Of a stretch of 64,000 nucleotides of DNA, positions 47,373 through 58,257 are shown piece by piece; the stretch's first letter is position 1; each line of letters starts with the position of its first letter. The position numbers and the translations under genes were made by a program. Source of the DNA: Ophiura sarsii (lineage: Eukaryota > Echinodermata > Ophiuroidea > Amphilepidida > Ophiuridae); contig CM069442.1 in the NCBI GenBank assembly GCA_035610835.1, forward strand, positions 58,941,950-59,005,949, in the 5' to 3' direction. The notes under the pieces are model-generated. The model saw only the letters and a program-made list of their open reading frames with translations. It ran no database searches and had not been told where the DNA came from.

Positions 47373-48591
47373 TTGCTTCATGATTTTTTAGGATTTTCTC
47401 TATCTGTTTCATTGTTATTAATTAATATATCTTGTTTGTTACTTATATGATTGATTTAATTTGATTTAGTTTGGTGGATCAATCAATTTCATTTTTAAAA
47501 AGTTCTGAAATGAACACGCTTAATGATTGCTGATGTGTGTCCAAGTACTCTCACCAGAAAGCACTCAAAGTTGGAAACACTAGCTGCAGAGCATAACCAT
47601 AATGCAATATTTAAGCAAAGTGTCTATCAACATGCAGAGCCTGACGTATCTGTTCTTATATTAAAAAGTTGAATTACGTCTCCAAATGCGTACCCATCTG
47701 TCCTTCTCGATAACCCTGGTTGAATGAATGGAAGAAGGGAGCATATCCAAATATAACTATTTCTAATTTAAGAAATGTTACCAAAATCTATAGCCGCTCA
47801 ATCCTTCTGAGACTAACACCACTCCAGCAAACACTATAGTAAAGTAAGATGTATCTAAAAGATATTCTTCACACAATCTATTGATGTTAGCTATACATTG
47901 TATGTAATTACATACTGTGCTCAATAAATGACTACGAGTCTGATATGTATCCAATTGTACTTCTTGCCAAATTGAACTATTTGCTACAGGAGATGTTGAA
48001 TATATAAAGGATCAAATTGTAGAGTAGTTTATGTTACTGACGTCATGATTTATAAGGACATAAGAAAATCTTGAATAGTTAGCGGTAAAAGCATTTGGAC
48101 AATGAACATTGATCTTCAGGTTTCGCTATAATGATATTGCGTAAATGCACACCTTCTAGATTGAAATAGAAATGTGATTAAACGAGGAAGCATATTGTGT
48201 AGAACTGTAACAATATTGGTTGTATACGAATGTAGATTGTAGATAGATATTTGATAATTGACTGTGTCAAGTTGAAAGGAGAGGTTTAGAACCCTTGACA
48301 GACGCTGTATTGAAAACACAAACATATTATTGCAAGGTCAAGTTGACATCTTCCTTCAACAAGCATAGAAAACATTACGCTATATAGGGGTTAGAAAAGG
48401 GTTGAGAATGTTACTCTATACTCTGGCTCTCAAAAAGATTTGAAGTTGAAAGGTTTAAATGAATACACTGTCAGATGACTTTATTGATTAAGCTTTCGTC
48501 AGGACTTGTGGTGAAAGTTCACTCAATACAGTCAACTGATGGTGAAATCATTTAATACCTTCTTGTTGTGGATTCCCAACCTGAAAGCTTT
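47373..48591. repeat. Segment copy 3, continued; no gene
   Basis: 47,527-47,990 matches copy 1 at 13,620-14,290. 47,990-48,470 matches 30,420-30,900. At about 48,497 is AAGCTTTCGTCAGGA, the inverse of a motif in the histone-loop repeat. Confidence 0.55.
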
Positions 48592-49308
48592 TCTAAACTG
48601 CTCAAAAAAGAGTTCGGGAACTTGTTTTCAATCATTAATTTATCAAATATTTTGTGATATATTCATATTGTGCTTCATACCAATGACAAGCTGATGTGTT
48701 CCTCTTTCCAACAATACCTCATTCGTAGTAATCCTTAGTTTCATCAGTGCTTAGCCACCTGCTTGTGAATGTGGGAAGGTCTCATTTAAAATGTGCCAAA
48801 TTCACCACTATTTCACACAATATGAAAACGTCTCTTTACCACATGTTTGAGAATATCCCCAGGGAGGTTCAATCTGAATGTGCCAAAATCATCACTATTT
48901 TGTCCACAAAAGTCAAAAGAACATTCTACAACACAGCAAAAATGTTTTGCACTGTTAGCTCTCTATGTAACACTTCATTGAACAGATGACAGAGTTGTAC
49001 TTTTGCGCATGAAATAGTGGTGAATTTGGCACCTTTTGAATGAGACCTTTCCACATTCACAAGAAGGTAGCTAAGGGTCCATATCCAAACTCTCAGTGCT
49101 TTTAAAGCGTCTTTCTAGCGATTTAAAAGCGCTTTTCCAACGGTATTTCGTTCTATTGTTAAAAGCATCGGAAAAAGATCGGTGATTAACTAGAAACCTC
49201 TCTACTTATCTGGCGTTAACAATATAACTATTGTAGTACTCTCGATGGCCCAATTAGTGAAGCAGACACATGAAAGCGCGAGGAAGATTGTGTTATTAAG
49301 CTGACCAG

Positions 49309-49571
49309 TGTTCACCATAATATTTGGTTTAATTTAGGTTGTAATATAACGTTCTATAAACGTTTTGATTTCGTTTAAATCATGTATTCGTTTATAAGTA
49401 GTGTGAAAACATTAATTTAACGTTTTTATAACGTTTTGACAACACGATTTGCAATAAAAAAACCATGCTTTGAAACTGTAACGTTTTTAAGACGTTTTAA
49501 AAACGTTTCACAAAAACAAAACCTAATTAAACCCAATTCAAAACGTTTTGAAAACGTTTTGTGTTTACTGG
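49309..49571. repeat. AACGTT-rich inverted segment
   Basis: Repeated palindromic AACGTTT/AAACGTT motifs (more than ten) lie between CCAGTGTTCAC and GTGTTTACTGG, which are near-inverted. It looks like a small nested MITE or minisatellite within the Harbinger element. Confidence 0.6.
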
Positions 49572-49980
49572 GTTACTCCCCTAAATAGTGTCATTTTTCT
49601 GCGTTTTTAGACTATTTAGGAATGTTGCATACACTCTGAACGTGACCTAATAAATAATAAATAAATAATAAATATGAAGAAATTAAGTAATTAATGTAAA
49701 TAAATAATATATAGATTAATAATTATATCAATAAAATAGTATATTAAGGCCTATTTATAATTAATTGATTGATAAATAATTAAATAAACATCAACAATTA
49801 AGAAAGTAAATACAAAATAAATAAATAACGTTAAAATTATGTCAATATAAATGAAAACCCCGAACGGACGTATAATGAGAGAACAATAATAAATATTATA
49901 TTTCGGCATACTTAAAACCCTAACCGACCACTACCCAGACTCGACCGCTCTAAGCATAGAGCACAAGGAATATAAACCGC

Positions 49981-50045
49981 CACAAAGATTTGAACGTACG
50001 GCCTGCTGATTGAGAGTCCTAATCTTTACCAACTGAGCTATTTCG
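49981..50045 (-). repeat. tRNA-like sequence
   Basis: The minus strand shows box A TAGCTCAGTTGGTA and box B-like CGTTCAAATC. The anticodon stem does not pair, so it is not a functional tRNA. Confidence 0.5.
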
Positions 50046-50570
50046 ATTTTCCTGAAATCCTCAGCGCTTTATACCCAAATATAGTTCTCATTCAACTATT
50101 CCCTAAATACACACGGGTTTTTCAACACGGTGTTGTTGTCTATAAAATGAGTCTATGATTTATTAGATTTAACGAATAACAAATCCAGTACTTTGTGAAC
50201 CGATTCTTAAAGGGGCGTGTACATCTCAAGTGTTTGTCCTGGACAAAAATCACATGAGTCGCTTCGCTCCCAAGTCCTCGCGTGCCCGGCAAAAAGCCCA
50301 TGATGCAATACTAAGTCGTAAAAGTGTGCACATAAATCGACAAAATGCTGTACAAACGAAATATAATATATCTAGAATTGTTTCAAAAAGTAGTGTTATT
50401 CGTTACATTTAAATCAGAATTACTTTCTTTAACAGTAAATAATCAACTTTTGAGCGAGAAACTATCTTAAAACTACAAAGATTAAGAAATATAAAGCATT
50501 TTAAACATCTAATTTAGAGAAGAGTGGTATGTTGAAACATATTACTTTTGTTTGTTATTGCGTTCACATA

Positions 50571-50642
50571 GCGCATAGTTGGCTTAGCGGTAGAGCATTG
50601 GACTAGTAAACTGGAGGTCGTGGGTTCGAATCCTATCACGTC
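50571..50642 (+). repeat. tRNA-Thr(AGT)-like sequence
   Basis: GGCTTAGCGGTAGAGC (D arm/box A), the anticodon loop CTAGTAA (AGT) and GTGGGTTCGAATCCTAT (T arm/box B) resemble tRNA-Thr. The acceptor arms do not pair and the anticodon stem is weak, so it is a tRNA-derived relic or SINE head. Confidence 0.6.
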
Positions 50643-51229
50643 TTGAAATTTTATTTTAATCGTTTATATACATTTTTTTTAAATTAGTTTTCGATATTGT
50701 TTATCATTTCGTATAATTATTCATTATTGTTCAATTATAGTTTATTTTGGAATGTGGAATTATTTACGATTTCATTTTAATTTTCCACTGACTGTTTAGT
50801 GTGCATGGCATCATGAAATGTGAATGAACCGCGGTATACCACCGAACTGTCCTAGTCCTATGCAACAGGCCAATACAATAGAAACTCGTTGTGTGTTATT
50901 ATCGATTGAGCTAAACTTGTAAAGTAAATGCCAGCCGTTATGTAATACAAATCAATGTGCCTGTATTATTATTATTGAAATAATGTTGCGGTGGTGTAGG
51001 AAATAGGAAAATCGATTCAAGGACATGAGCCGACTGGCTTCTTATTTACATAACAATTGGCCTTTGCAGATCATGTTCATAGACTAGCTAGGGGCCATTC
51101 AATGTAAGCCTAGGAGTAGTAAACACAATTATATTCACAGGACATTCTTTATCGCAGTGAACGATAAGCAATCCTGTCAATTTATAAAAACAAACAGTGT
51201 AATAACAAAACAGAAAAGAAAACCATCCC

Positions 51230-51300
51230 CATCCGCAGGATTCGAACCACTGACCTCATGATTGTGAAGCCGGCGCTTTGACGTTTGAGCTAATGAAGGC
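51230..51300 (-). repeat. tRNA-like sequence (CAC anticodon loop)
   Basis: The minus strand has box A-like TTAGCTCAAACG, a TTCACAA loop and box B GGTTCGAATCC. Stems are imperfect. Confidence 0.5.
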
Positions 51301-52540
51301 TATACATAAACGTTTTGAAGAAAAACATTACATAGGGTTCAAAATACAAATATCTCTTAAATCGGATGCTAAAATCGAAAGGACAAAAGTCGGAAACAAT
51401 ATCCTCTCTAAACTAATGACTTGGATTATATATTGTATAATACATAGGTATTATATTTAATAATACTCCCAAACACGATGGTCAATATATTACGCCCCCT
51501 CCGTCATCACCCATCCATTGTACAAATATGTTACGTGACCTATCGCCAAAATGTTTTCAGCATTGATTTCAATGGAATGTAGGGGGAAATGGGCTACTTT
51601 CACAATATCTTGGCAATACTGCGCCAAACAATAGATGAATAGAGTGATGGAGCGGTAGCTTAATTCATATTTCTAGACGACCAGATACATTGATCGGCGG
51701 TGAACGTAAAAATTTTATGATCGGATTTAAAAAGCTTATAAATAGTATTTCTTAAAGAATATAACACAACCTTCCTCGCGCTTTGATGTGTCTGCTTCAC
51801 TAATTGAGTCATCGAGAGTACTACAATAGTTCTATTGTTAACGCCAGATAAGTAGAGAGGTTTCTAGTTAATCACCGATCTTTTTCCGATGCTTTTAACA
51901 ATAGAACGAAATACCGTTGGAAAAGCGCTTTTAAATCGCTAGAAAAACGCTTTAAAAGCACTGAGAGTTTGGATATGGACCCTAAGCACTGAAACAGGTG
52001 ATTGCTATGAATGAGGTATCGTTGGGAAAATGATCACATCAAAATATGAATATATCACGAAATATTTGAAAACTTGGCGATTGAGAACAAATTTCTTCTC
52101 AAACAAATGTTCCCCTTTCCCTGACATTTGTTTAATTGTCTTTTTAAGATTCAAATTTTAAACATAGTGTTAGAGAGATATATATTGCAAATAGTCCTGA
52201 AATCATTACCGCATTCATCTTGAATATAAAAATCTGCTGTCAAAACCTATACAAATTAACAGTAAGCAGTAAATCCTTCTTGTCATGTGTCAAAATGAAT
52301 AGTAACAAGCATTTATGATGACATAAGTTAAGAGTTTTTAAACGGGTTTGCCGCCTTTAAAACTATCAAGCTTTCTTCAGGATTAACTCTGACTTCTTCA
52401 GGACCAGATAACTATAATATTAAGCAAAACATTGAGATTGCCACTTCTCTATTATTATCAACATTTGGGCTGCCCCTTGCCCGAGATTTGAGTAGGTGCC
52501 CTTTCCTACTTTCCTACTTGCCCCTTTGTGAAAGATTGGT

Positions 52541-52556
52541 GGCTCTGAAATGAGCC
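52541..52556 (-). promoter_or_regulatory. Histone-type 3' stem-loop, one change
   Basis: On the minus strand GGCTCATTTCAGAGCC, preceded by GAAC and followed by ACCA. The T-to-A change breaks the loop-closing pair. A purine-rich stretch follows. Confidence 0.6.
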
Positions 52557-52596
52557 GTTCAGATGGATTTCCCCTTTTCCACTGAACAGAGATGGT

Positions 52597-52612
52597 GGCT
52601 CTGAAAAGAGCT
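52597..52612 (-). promoter_or_regulatory. Histone-type 3' stem-loop, imperfect
   Basis: On the minus strand AGCTCTTTTCAGAGCC then ACCA, with the same first-base change as the partner at 35,869. This first-base change therefore predates the two copies. Confidence 0.6.
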
Positions 52613-52720
52613 CTAAATATAGGTTGCCACTGGCCTACTATAAATTTGGCTCTAATAGAACCTATTTCAAAAGGGCTGCCCCCTGACCAATGGAAATAGC
52701 ATAGACTGCCCCTTGTCTAG

Positions 52721-53486
52721 TATTACAGAAGGTCTTTTGCACAGTAGTGCGGTCACTGATCTGTAAAGATCATTTGACGCTGTTATGAACTTGAGCATGT
52801 ATATAATGATTCATTGCGGACCTGGCTGAAAAAATGACAAGACTGTTATCGATTGCCGGGATTGATTGATAGGAAATAGAGAGAGCCATATGCGGATGAT
52901 GTCTTTGCTGTCATTTCTATTGATTGTTGATGATTCATTGATTCTAATCTCTAGTGCTTCACGAACTAGTTGCTTACCAAGATTGTTTTGGAGCAAATGA
53001 GTGAAACATGACTCCTTGTACTAGTAAATGAACTTGTACAATTATATGAATTGATAACAAAAATAATAAAATTGGGCAAAATAATGATTAATGTAATATC
53101 TGACTTTCAATAGTAAACTATAAATCATATTAATGTATCTCAAATGTGGCGTTTAAGATAAGATTTTCAGAGCAATCTAAAATGTAAAAGAATAGCCTAC
53201 ATGTACTTGTTCTCGACTAGGCACAGGATCAGGATCTGACTGAAAGTTGATTGGGTGACAATACTTGTTTGCATGTTCGGTTCAGCCTCCGAACATGCTT
53301 GCCCTATAGGGGTTAAGGAGTGGATCACCCACCTAGTCAAGAGTGATTCTACAACTGAATGTTTTTAAAACACAAATGTTAATGCCACAGGTCAATAGTG
53401 CTAGATAGTAATTAAACAATCCAACTATCTACTGTAGATAGCAAGTGTACATGTTCCTGTTATCTACTCCAAGTGTTATACATTAA
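52721..53486. other. No gene seen; end contains a hairpin
   Basis: Mostly unassigned AT-rich sequence. CTATCTACTGTAGATAGC at about 53,428 is one of the dispersed hairpins and marks the block shared with 31.6 kb. Confidence 0.5.
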
Positions 53487-53990
53487 AGGGGCTTGGAGAG
53501 ATTTCTCAAAAAATAAAATTCAATATTTTCACCTTGTTTAGATAGATGATATATATTTTAAAAAAACTCTCCTCATGTAAGATTTCTTCAAAAAAATACA
53601 GTAAAAATGAAAAATAAAGACATTTTCACAGCATTTTCGAGGGTATATTAGTACTTTTCACTTTTTTGTATTTTGGTTCAAAATCACCACCAATTGAATC
53701 AGGGAGATCATGACTATGCATCATGCAACAAGCCATGGGTGGTCTTCAAGGTTATTTTAAATAAACATGAAACAAATAAGTAAGAAGCCATCTGTGGCCT
53801 TTCTAGATGAATTTGAGTAGTTTCATCACATCGAAACTCATAAATCCATGAATTTTACATGAAATACTGCGAATTAAGCTCTATAATTTTGGGTGGTAGC
53901 TAATATGTATATAAGCATTATGTATATGCGAAAAACCTAACTTCTGAAAAAATTAAGGGCTTCCGCCATGAAGGATCTCTTAATGCCCCT
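53487..53990. mobile_element. TTAA-flanked MITE (504 bp)
   Basis: AGGGGCTTGGAGAG and its imperfect inverse ending TAATGCCCCT, with TTAA at 53,483-53,486 and 53,991-53,994. It is non-coding. Confidence 0.75.
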
Positions 53991-53994
53991 TTAA

Positions 53995-55159
53995 ACATAA
54001 GGCAGGCCAGGACATCCTGTACATCCTAAGGATAATAAGAGGATTTAAACCTATAGCCATTATACTTCAGTTCTACAAAACAAGTCCCCTAGGAATTCAA
54101 TAATCCTCAAAGAGGTAATAATACAAGATTTGAAAGTAGGTCAATAGTCACAGAGCCTTTGTTTATATGACCTTCTTAGATATTACATCATTGCAAATCT
54201 GCCATATGTTGTACTATCTACTGTAGATAGCAATTGTGCATGTTCTGTTTTCACTACAAATAGCAAACAAATGTTCTTGGATCTACTGAAGATAGCAAGT
54301 ATACTTTTTATATGTTAATCTTGTAATTTGAACAGGGAACAATTATAATATTGTGTCAAAAGGAATCATATAAGGACCCTTCTAAGTCATTTGTCAGTAA
54401 GATGAAGGGGTACAATCCATTCCATTATATTTCTACGAAGCACAAACCTATAATGCAAAACATATTGCAGGTGAAATGGCTTTTGACCTGTGCTTGATTA
54501 CCTTGCTCTTCGCATACATAATGCATAACACATAATACATGTAGTCTACACGTATTGCATAAACAGACACACTGTATACCATTACAAAACACCACAGACA
54601 CCATAGAGTGTGACATGTTACATACAGATTTACATTAAATTAATTTAAAATAATTGATTACACTATTATCAGGCATTTGTTTACTGTTGCCTTTGATATA
54701 GTTTATCCTAGTTTTGGAATAGCAGTCATTTCACTTTTGCATATTAAACTGTAGGATTTTCAACAAAAAATACACCTGTTCCATTATATGTATTAGAAAG
54801 CACATTCATGCTAAGAATATTAAGCCTTTTAAATATGGCAGGCACAACAGGAGAGGGGGCGTGCTTCCAAGTGGTGATCCATCTTTTGGGCTGACAAAAT
54901 ATTCCCACTTAGAAGCACACACTCTCCTTTTGGGCCTGCCATACATATTTGTCTTATTTGACCTGACTCAATTGAATGTAGTAGGCCAGGTGCGAATCTC
55001 CTTTGAGTCCATTCCAATTGGCTACATGGATAAACTCATTTTGGAATAGTCAAGGGAGGTGTTTCATTTCAGGGCATTAGTAACAGATATTCACCATGTC
55101 ACTATGTCAACTGGATCATGCTTTTGAGTACTGAACCCCGATCGAAATGATCGCCACAT
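53995..55159. repeat. Segment copy 3, continued; no gene
   Basis: 54,100-54,680 matches 32,080-33,400, including hairpins near 54,213 and 54,275. Nothing coding; two overlapping open frames near 54,829-55,049 have no family features. Confidence 0.5.
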
Positions 55160-55203
55160 AATAGTAATAATAATAATAATAATAACATATTTATATAGCG
55201 CCA
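55160..55203 (-). repeat. SINE/LINE-type 3' tail
   Basis: The minus strand reads GGCGCTATATAAATATGTT followed by ATT repeats, the same tail as at 13,925-13,985. A C-tract (about 55,254-55,272) and unassigned sequence follow up to 55,511. Confidence 0.55.
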
Positions 55204-55511
55204 AAAACATAGGTCCCTGGTAGAAGCAAAGTCAGGAGGCAAGGGGAAGGCCCCGCCCCCCCCCCCCCCCCCTCCTCCCTCTGAACAAAATTTGACCGGG
55301 AAAATCGGGAAGGCAGCGAAAAATTGGGAAGGCAAAGGGGGAAAATTAGTTGAAATATTGCAGGTTTTCACGCCAGTATAGGGACGCAACGCCTCAAAAT
55401 CGCAAACATTTTCATTCCAAAGCCGCAATTTTTCAAAAATGTGCGTTCTTACTAATCAAATTTGAAAACCAAACCAGTTCTTAAGACTTACTTTTTCAAG
55501 AAAATCAGTTC

Positions 55512-56070
55512 TTAACCCTAACCCCCCTGAGTGCTAAAAAATGCTAATCCAAAGTCCCTCTCCAAACGCATGCGCCGTCGGTTTTCGATGATGTAGTCAA
55601 CCGAGCCTATATAATGAGTGCAGTATACTGCACGAATGTGTAGCTGAGGGCCGTGGCTTAGTGGTTGGAAGGTGGGGCTTGAGAACGGAGGGTCCCCGGA
55701 TCGAATCACGGCAGGTTCCCGGTGATCCCGGTCAAAAATCCTAAACCGGGGTTAGGGTTATGGTAACATTTGGTTTTGTTTTTGTGTGTTCAACCCTAAC
55801 CCCCTGAGTGCTAAAAAATGCTAATCCAAAGTCCCTCTCCAAACGCATGCACCGTCGGTTTTCGATGATGTAGTCAACCGAGCCTATATAATGAGTGCAG
55901 TATACTGCACGAATGTGTAGCTGAGGGCCGTGGCTTAGTGGTTGGAAGGTGGGGCTTGAGAACGGAGGGTCCCCGGATCGAATCCCGGCAGGTTCCCCGA
56001 TATTTAGTTGGTGCTTTTTCCTCGAAAATTGTGATCCAGGTCAAAAATCCTAAACCGGGGTTAGGGATTT
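55512..56070 (+). repeat. Two tandem tRNA-derived SINE units, 277-bp period
   Basis: Units starting near 55,512 and 55,789 share CCCTAACCCCCTGAGTGC, AACGCATGC(G/A)CCGTCGG, then a tRNA-like head: box A TGGCTTAGTGGTT and box B-like GGATCGAATCCC. The tail has CTAAACCGGGGTTAGGG. The second unit has an extra 30 bp or so in the tail. Close similarity indicates recent duplication. Confidence 0.75.
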
Positions 56071-57276
56071 ATGACACTATAGTTTGTCATACAATTCTCT
56101 CAGTTCAGTTCCGAAGCCCCACTTTTAGAGACCCTGGGCAGCACACCCCCTACCCACAACAAAATCGAGTGCCCCAGGGTCAAAATACCCACCTTGACAT
56201 TCATGTTACAAGCAATGTTCAACCTAGACATTCTCCAATGAGTAATTATTAAATGCTGCTGTGATCATTTACTCATCATGTTTTATACACAACCAACGTA
56301 ATTGTCATATCAAAGAATAGAAGTAAAATCCAATATGATCTGTCCCAAAAAGGCGACGAAAATAAACCTCTCTGGTTGGATTGGTCAGTGTAGCTTTTTT
56401 TTCTTTCACCCCTCCCCCCTTCAAAATGACTTCAAAAAATCTAAAATGACTGCAAAAATGTTCACATATCTTAACAAGCCAACCAAATTATTTGGATTGG
56501 TATTCAGTTGCATGTGAACATTCCCCCCCGCCTCGATTTCTAAAAAAATGGGTCGGTCGGGCCTGTAAAACAGGGTTTCTTTTTTTGTTGTCTCCTAACC
56601 CACAAAACCAATTCCATCTAAATCAATTACTCTCAGATAAATACTCTTATTAATTCCACATAGAACTAGAGACAAACCCGGCTTTGATTACACACATAAT
56701 TCATCATGTTCTGCAACGACAGTCTGATTTCCTGTTAAATGTCTGCCCAGAGCATTACCTTAATGTGCTAATGCATTAAACAAACACATACGCAATCTGT
56801 TGTTCAAATACGGCAGTATGGGTTTCGTATTATGGATGTCTTATTGTGTAAAGGAGCGCTATGTGATCGGCATGTTTGCGTGAGGAGGAGATTGTGCTTA
56901 ATGTTTTGAAAATGGGTTTGAGCAAGTTCAACCCTGTTTACATCTATGCATTTGAAATTCTGTGAAAAGTTTTTAAAAGGTCAGAATGTTATTTCCCTGT
57001 CTTACTCAAACATATTTCTATATATATGATATATTCTTAAAAGATAAGACACAACTGGGTTGGGTTGAAACTGGATTTATTCCCTTTTTTATTAGCAATT
57101 CATTATTTTGGCATTTTACAATTCTTGAGAATTATCCTGACCTATTCAGAAGATACTATTACAACAAAAGAGCTTATCATAAGCGTATAAACATGATAAA
57201 AGGAATGAAAACAGTTTTTCAATGAATTGGGAAAATATTGAATTACTTCTGCAAGTACTTAATAATGCACTTTTAA
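56071..57276. repeat. Segment copy 3, last part; no gene
   Basis: 56,260-57,080 matches 33,760-34,340 and 18,120-18,640, including TGTTTGCGTGAGGAGG and CCTGTTTACATCTATGCAT. GGGTCGGTCGGGCCTG at about 56,550 recurs in variant form near 57,713 and 11,474, probably a MITE end. Confidence 0.55.
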
Positions 57277-57617
57277 AGGTAGATGTTACGATTTTCAACT
57301 TGACGTTTTCTATTCTACATGAAAGGTCATCCTTAAAAAAGTTGTGTTCCAAAGTTTGAGTTGCATAGCTCTAATGGTTCTTATTTTAGACGCACAAGAT
57401 GCTGTGAACTGTACCCATTGAGTAGTACACAAACTATATCGGTGGTTACCACCATTCGCGGTAATTTGACGTTATTTCATCGATTTCTCCGTAATTATAC
57501 TGATTTAGGCCGTCAAATTTCAGTATGATGATGAGAAAAATATGAGCTTTCATATGATATGAAAATCTCTGTTTGAAATAATTCTATGTTACGAAAATGT
57601 GATCGGGTCATCTACCT
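57277..57617. mobile_element. TTAA-flanked MITE (341 bp)
   Basis: AGGTAGATG and CATCTACCT ends are inverted, continuing imperfectly (GTTACGATTTTC versus GAAAATGTGATC), with TTAA at 57,273-57,276 and 57,618-57,621. Confidence 0.75.
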
Positions 57618-57998
57618 TTAAAAGGGTGATGATCAAAATTTTCAAACATTTCCAAAATGTTTTCAAAGTTATCAAAACATAATAAATTAACAATCTCTAA
57701 TTATAAAAATATGCGTCGGTCAGGCTCATTGTTGTTGTTTTTGTTGCTGCTTAAACCAGAATCAGTCTTAAATACAACTACTTTCTGGGAGACATCTTAG
57801 TTAAATAAGGCACAATAACATGTTGAATGTCTTAAGTATACAGGTAATATTTGAAATAGGAATAGTTCTACAGATTTATGACTTACCTATGAATATGACC
57901 ATGAAGTAGGAGAGATGTGATTGGTAGAGAATATGAAAAGAGAAAATAACAAAAGGGAAAAATAAATCAATGTGCTTTACCATTTTTAACCTCAAAAG
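57618..57998. other. Left flank of the intact element, no gene
   Basis: AT-rich, with TGCGTCGGTCAGGCTCATTG (57,713), which resembles the MITE-end motif at 56,550. The A1 repeat starts at its end. Confidence 0.6.
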
Positions 57999-58190
57999 AA
58001 TGACATTTTCTATTGGAGCCGCATTTGCGGTAGTGAGATGGGATGTAGAGGGCATTATGGGTAAAAGAGGGGCATTATGGGAATGGTCATATGCGTGTTT
58101 TGGCGGGAATATTGAGGAGGAATTATGGGTGTGATGATGTGGTAGATCATTGACTATTTTCGTTTCGACTGCGACGGACGTCTTTAATTT
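57999..58190 (+). repeat. A1 repeat of the intact element
   Basis: About 192 bp from AATGACATTTTCTATTGG to GACGTCTTTAATTT; the copy at 63,368-63,559 appears identical. It contains the inverted pair CCGCA and TGCGG around TT (58,018-58,029). It probably holds promoter sequence for the Gag frame, which starts 67 bp downstream. Confidence 0.92.
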
Positions 58191-58257
58191 ATTAGTTGCT
58201 TCGGTTTTGGGTTTTCATTTTCGACTAGGACTTGGACCAACGTTTGTTTTCGTTGTC

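Larger units (their letters stand above)
49075..51982. mobile_element. 2.9-kb non-autonomous Harbinger-type element
   Basis: Ends GGGTCCATATCCAAACTCTC and its inverse form terminal inverted repeats of about 220 bp (49,075-49,300 and 51,765-51,982), flanked by TAA (49,072-49,074 and 51,983-51,985). The foldback's left arm gives the empty site. TWA target plus GGG ends fit PIF/Harbinger. No transposase or Myb-like frame is visible. The interior holds an AACGTT-rich segment, AT-rich DNA and three tRNA-like sequences. Confidence 0.82.
48592..52135. mobile_element. Foldback element split by a Harbinger insertion
   Basis: The left arm (about 48,592-48,815) is the diverged reverse complement of 49,007-49,074 plus 51,986-52,135. 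For instance GGAAGGTCTCATTTAAAATG faces CATTTTGAATGAGACCTTTCC read inverted. The right arm is interrupted exactly at the TAA target of the Harbinger element, and the left arm supplies the unbroken GCTAAGCACTG sequence. Confidence 0.75.
52315..52720 (-). repeat. Dispersed repeat with two histone-type stem-loops, copy 2
   Basis: Reverse-orientation copy of 35,760-36,175, in the same order: two stem-loops, GGGCAAGG block and the CTGAAGAAGTC end. It lies just right of the foldback. Confidence 0.75.

Noticed and set aside
50571..50642. Functional tRNA-Thr gene
   Set aside because: Acceptor arms do not pair and the anticodon stem is mostly mismatched or wobble; it is better read as tRNA-derived.
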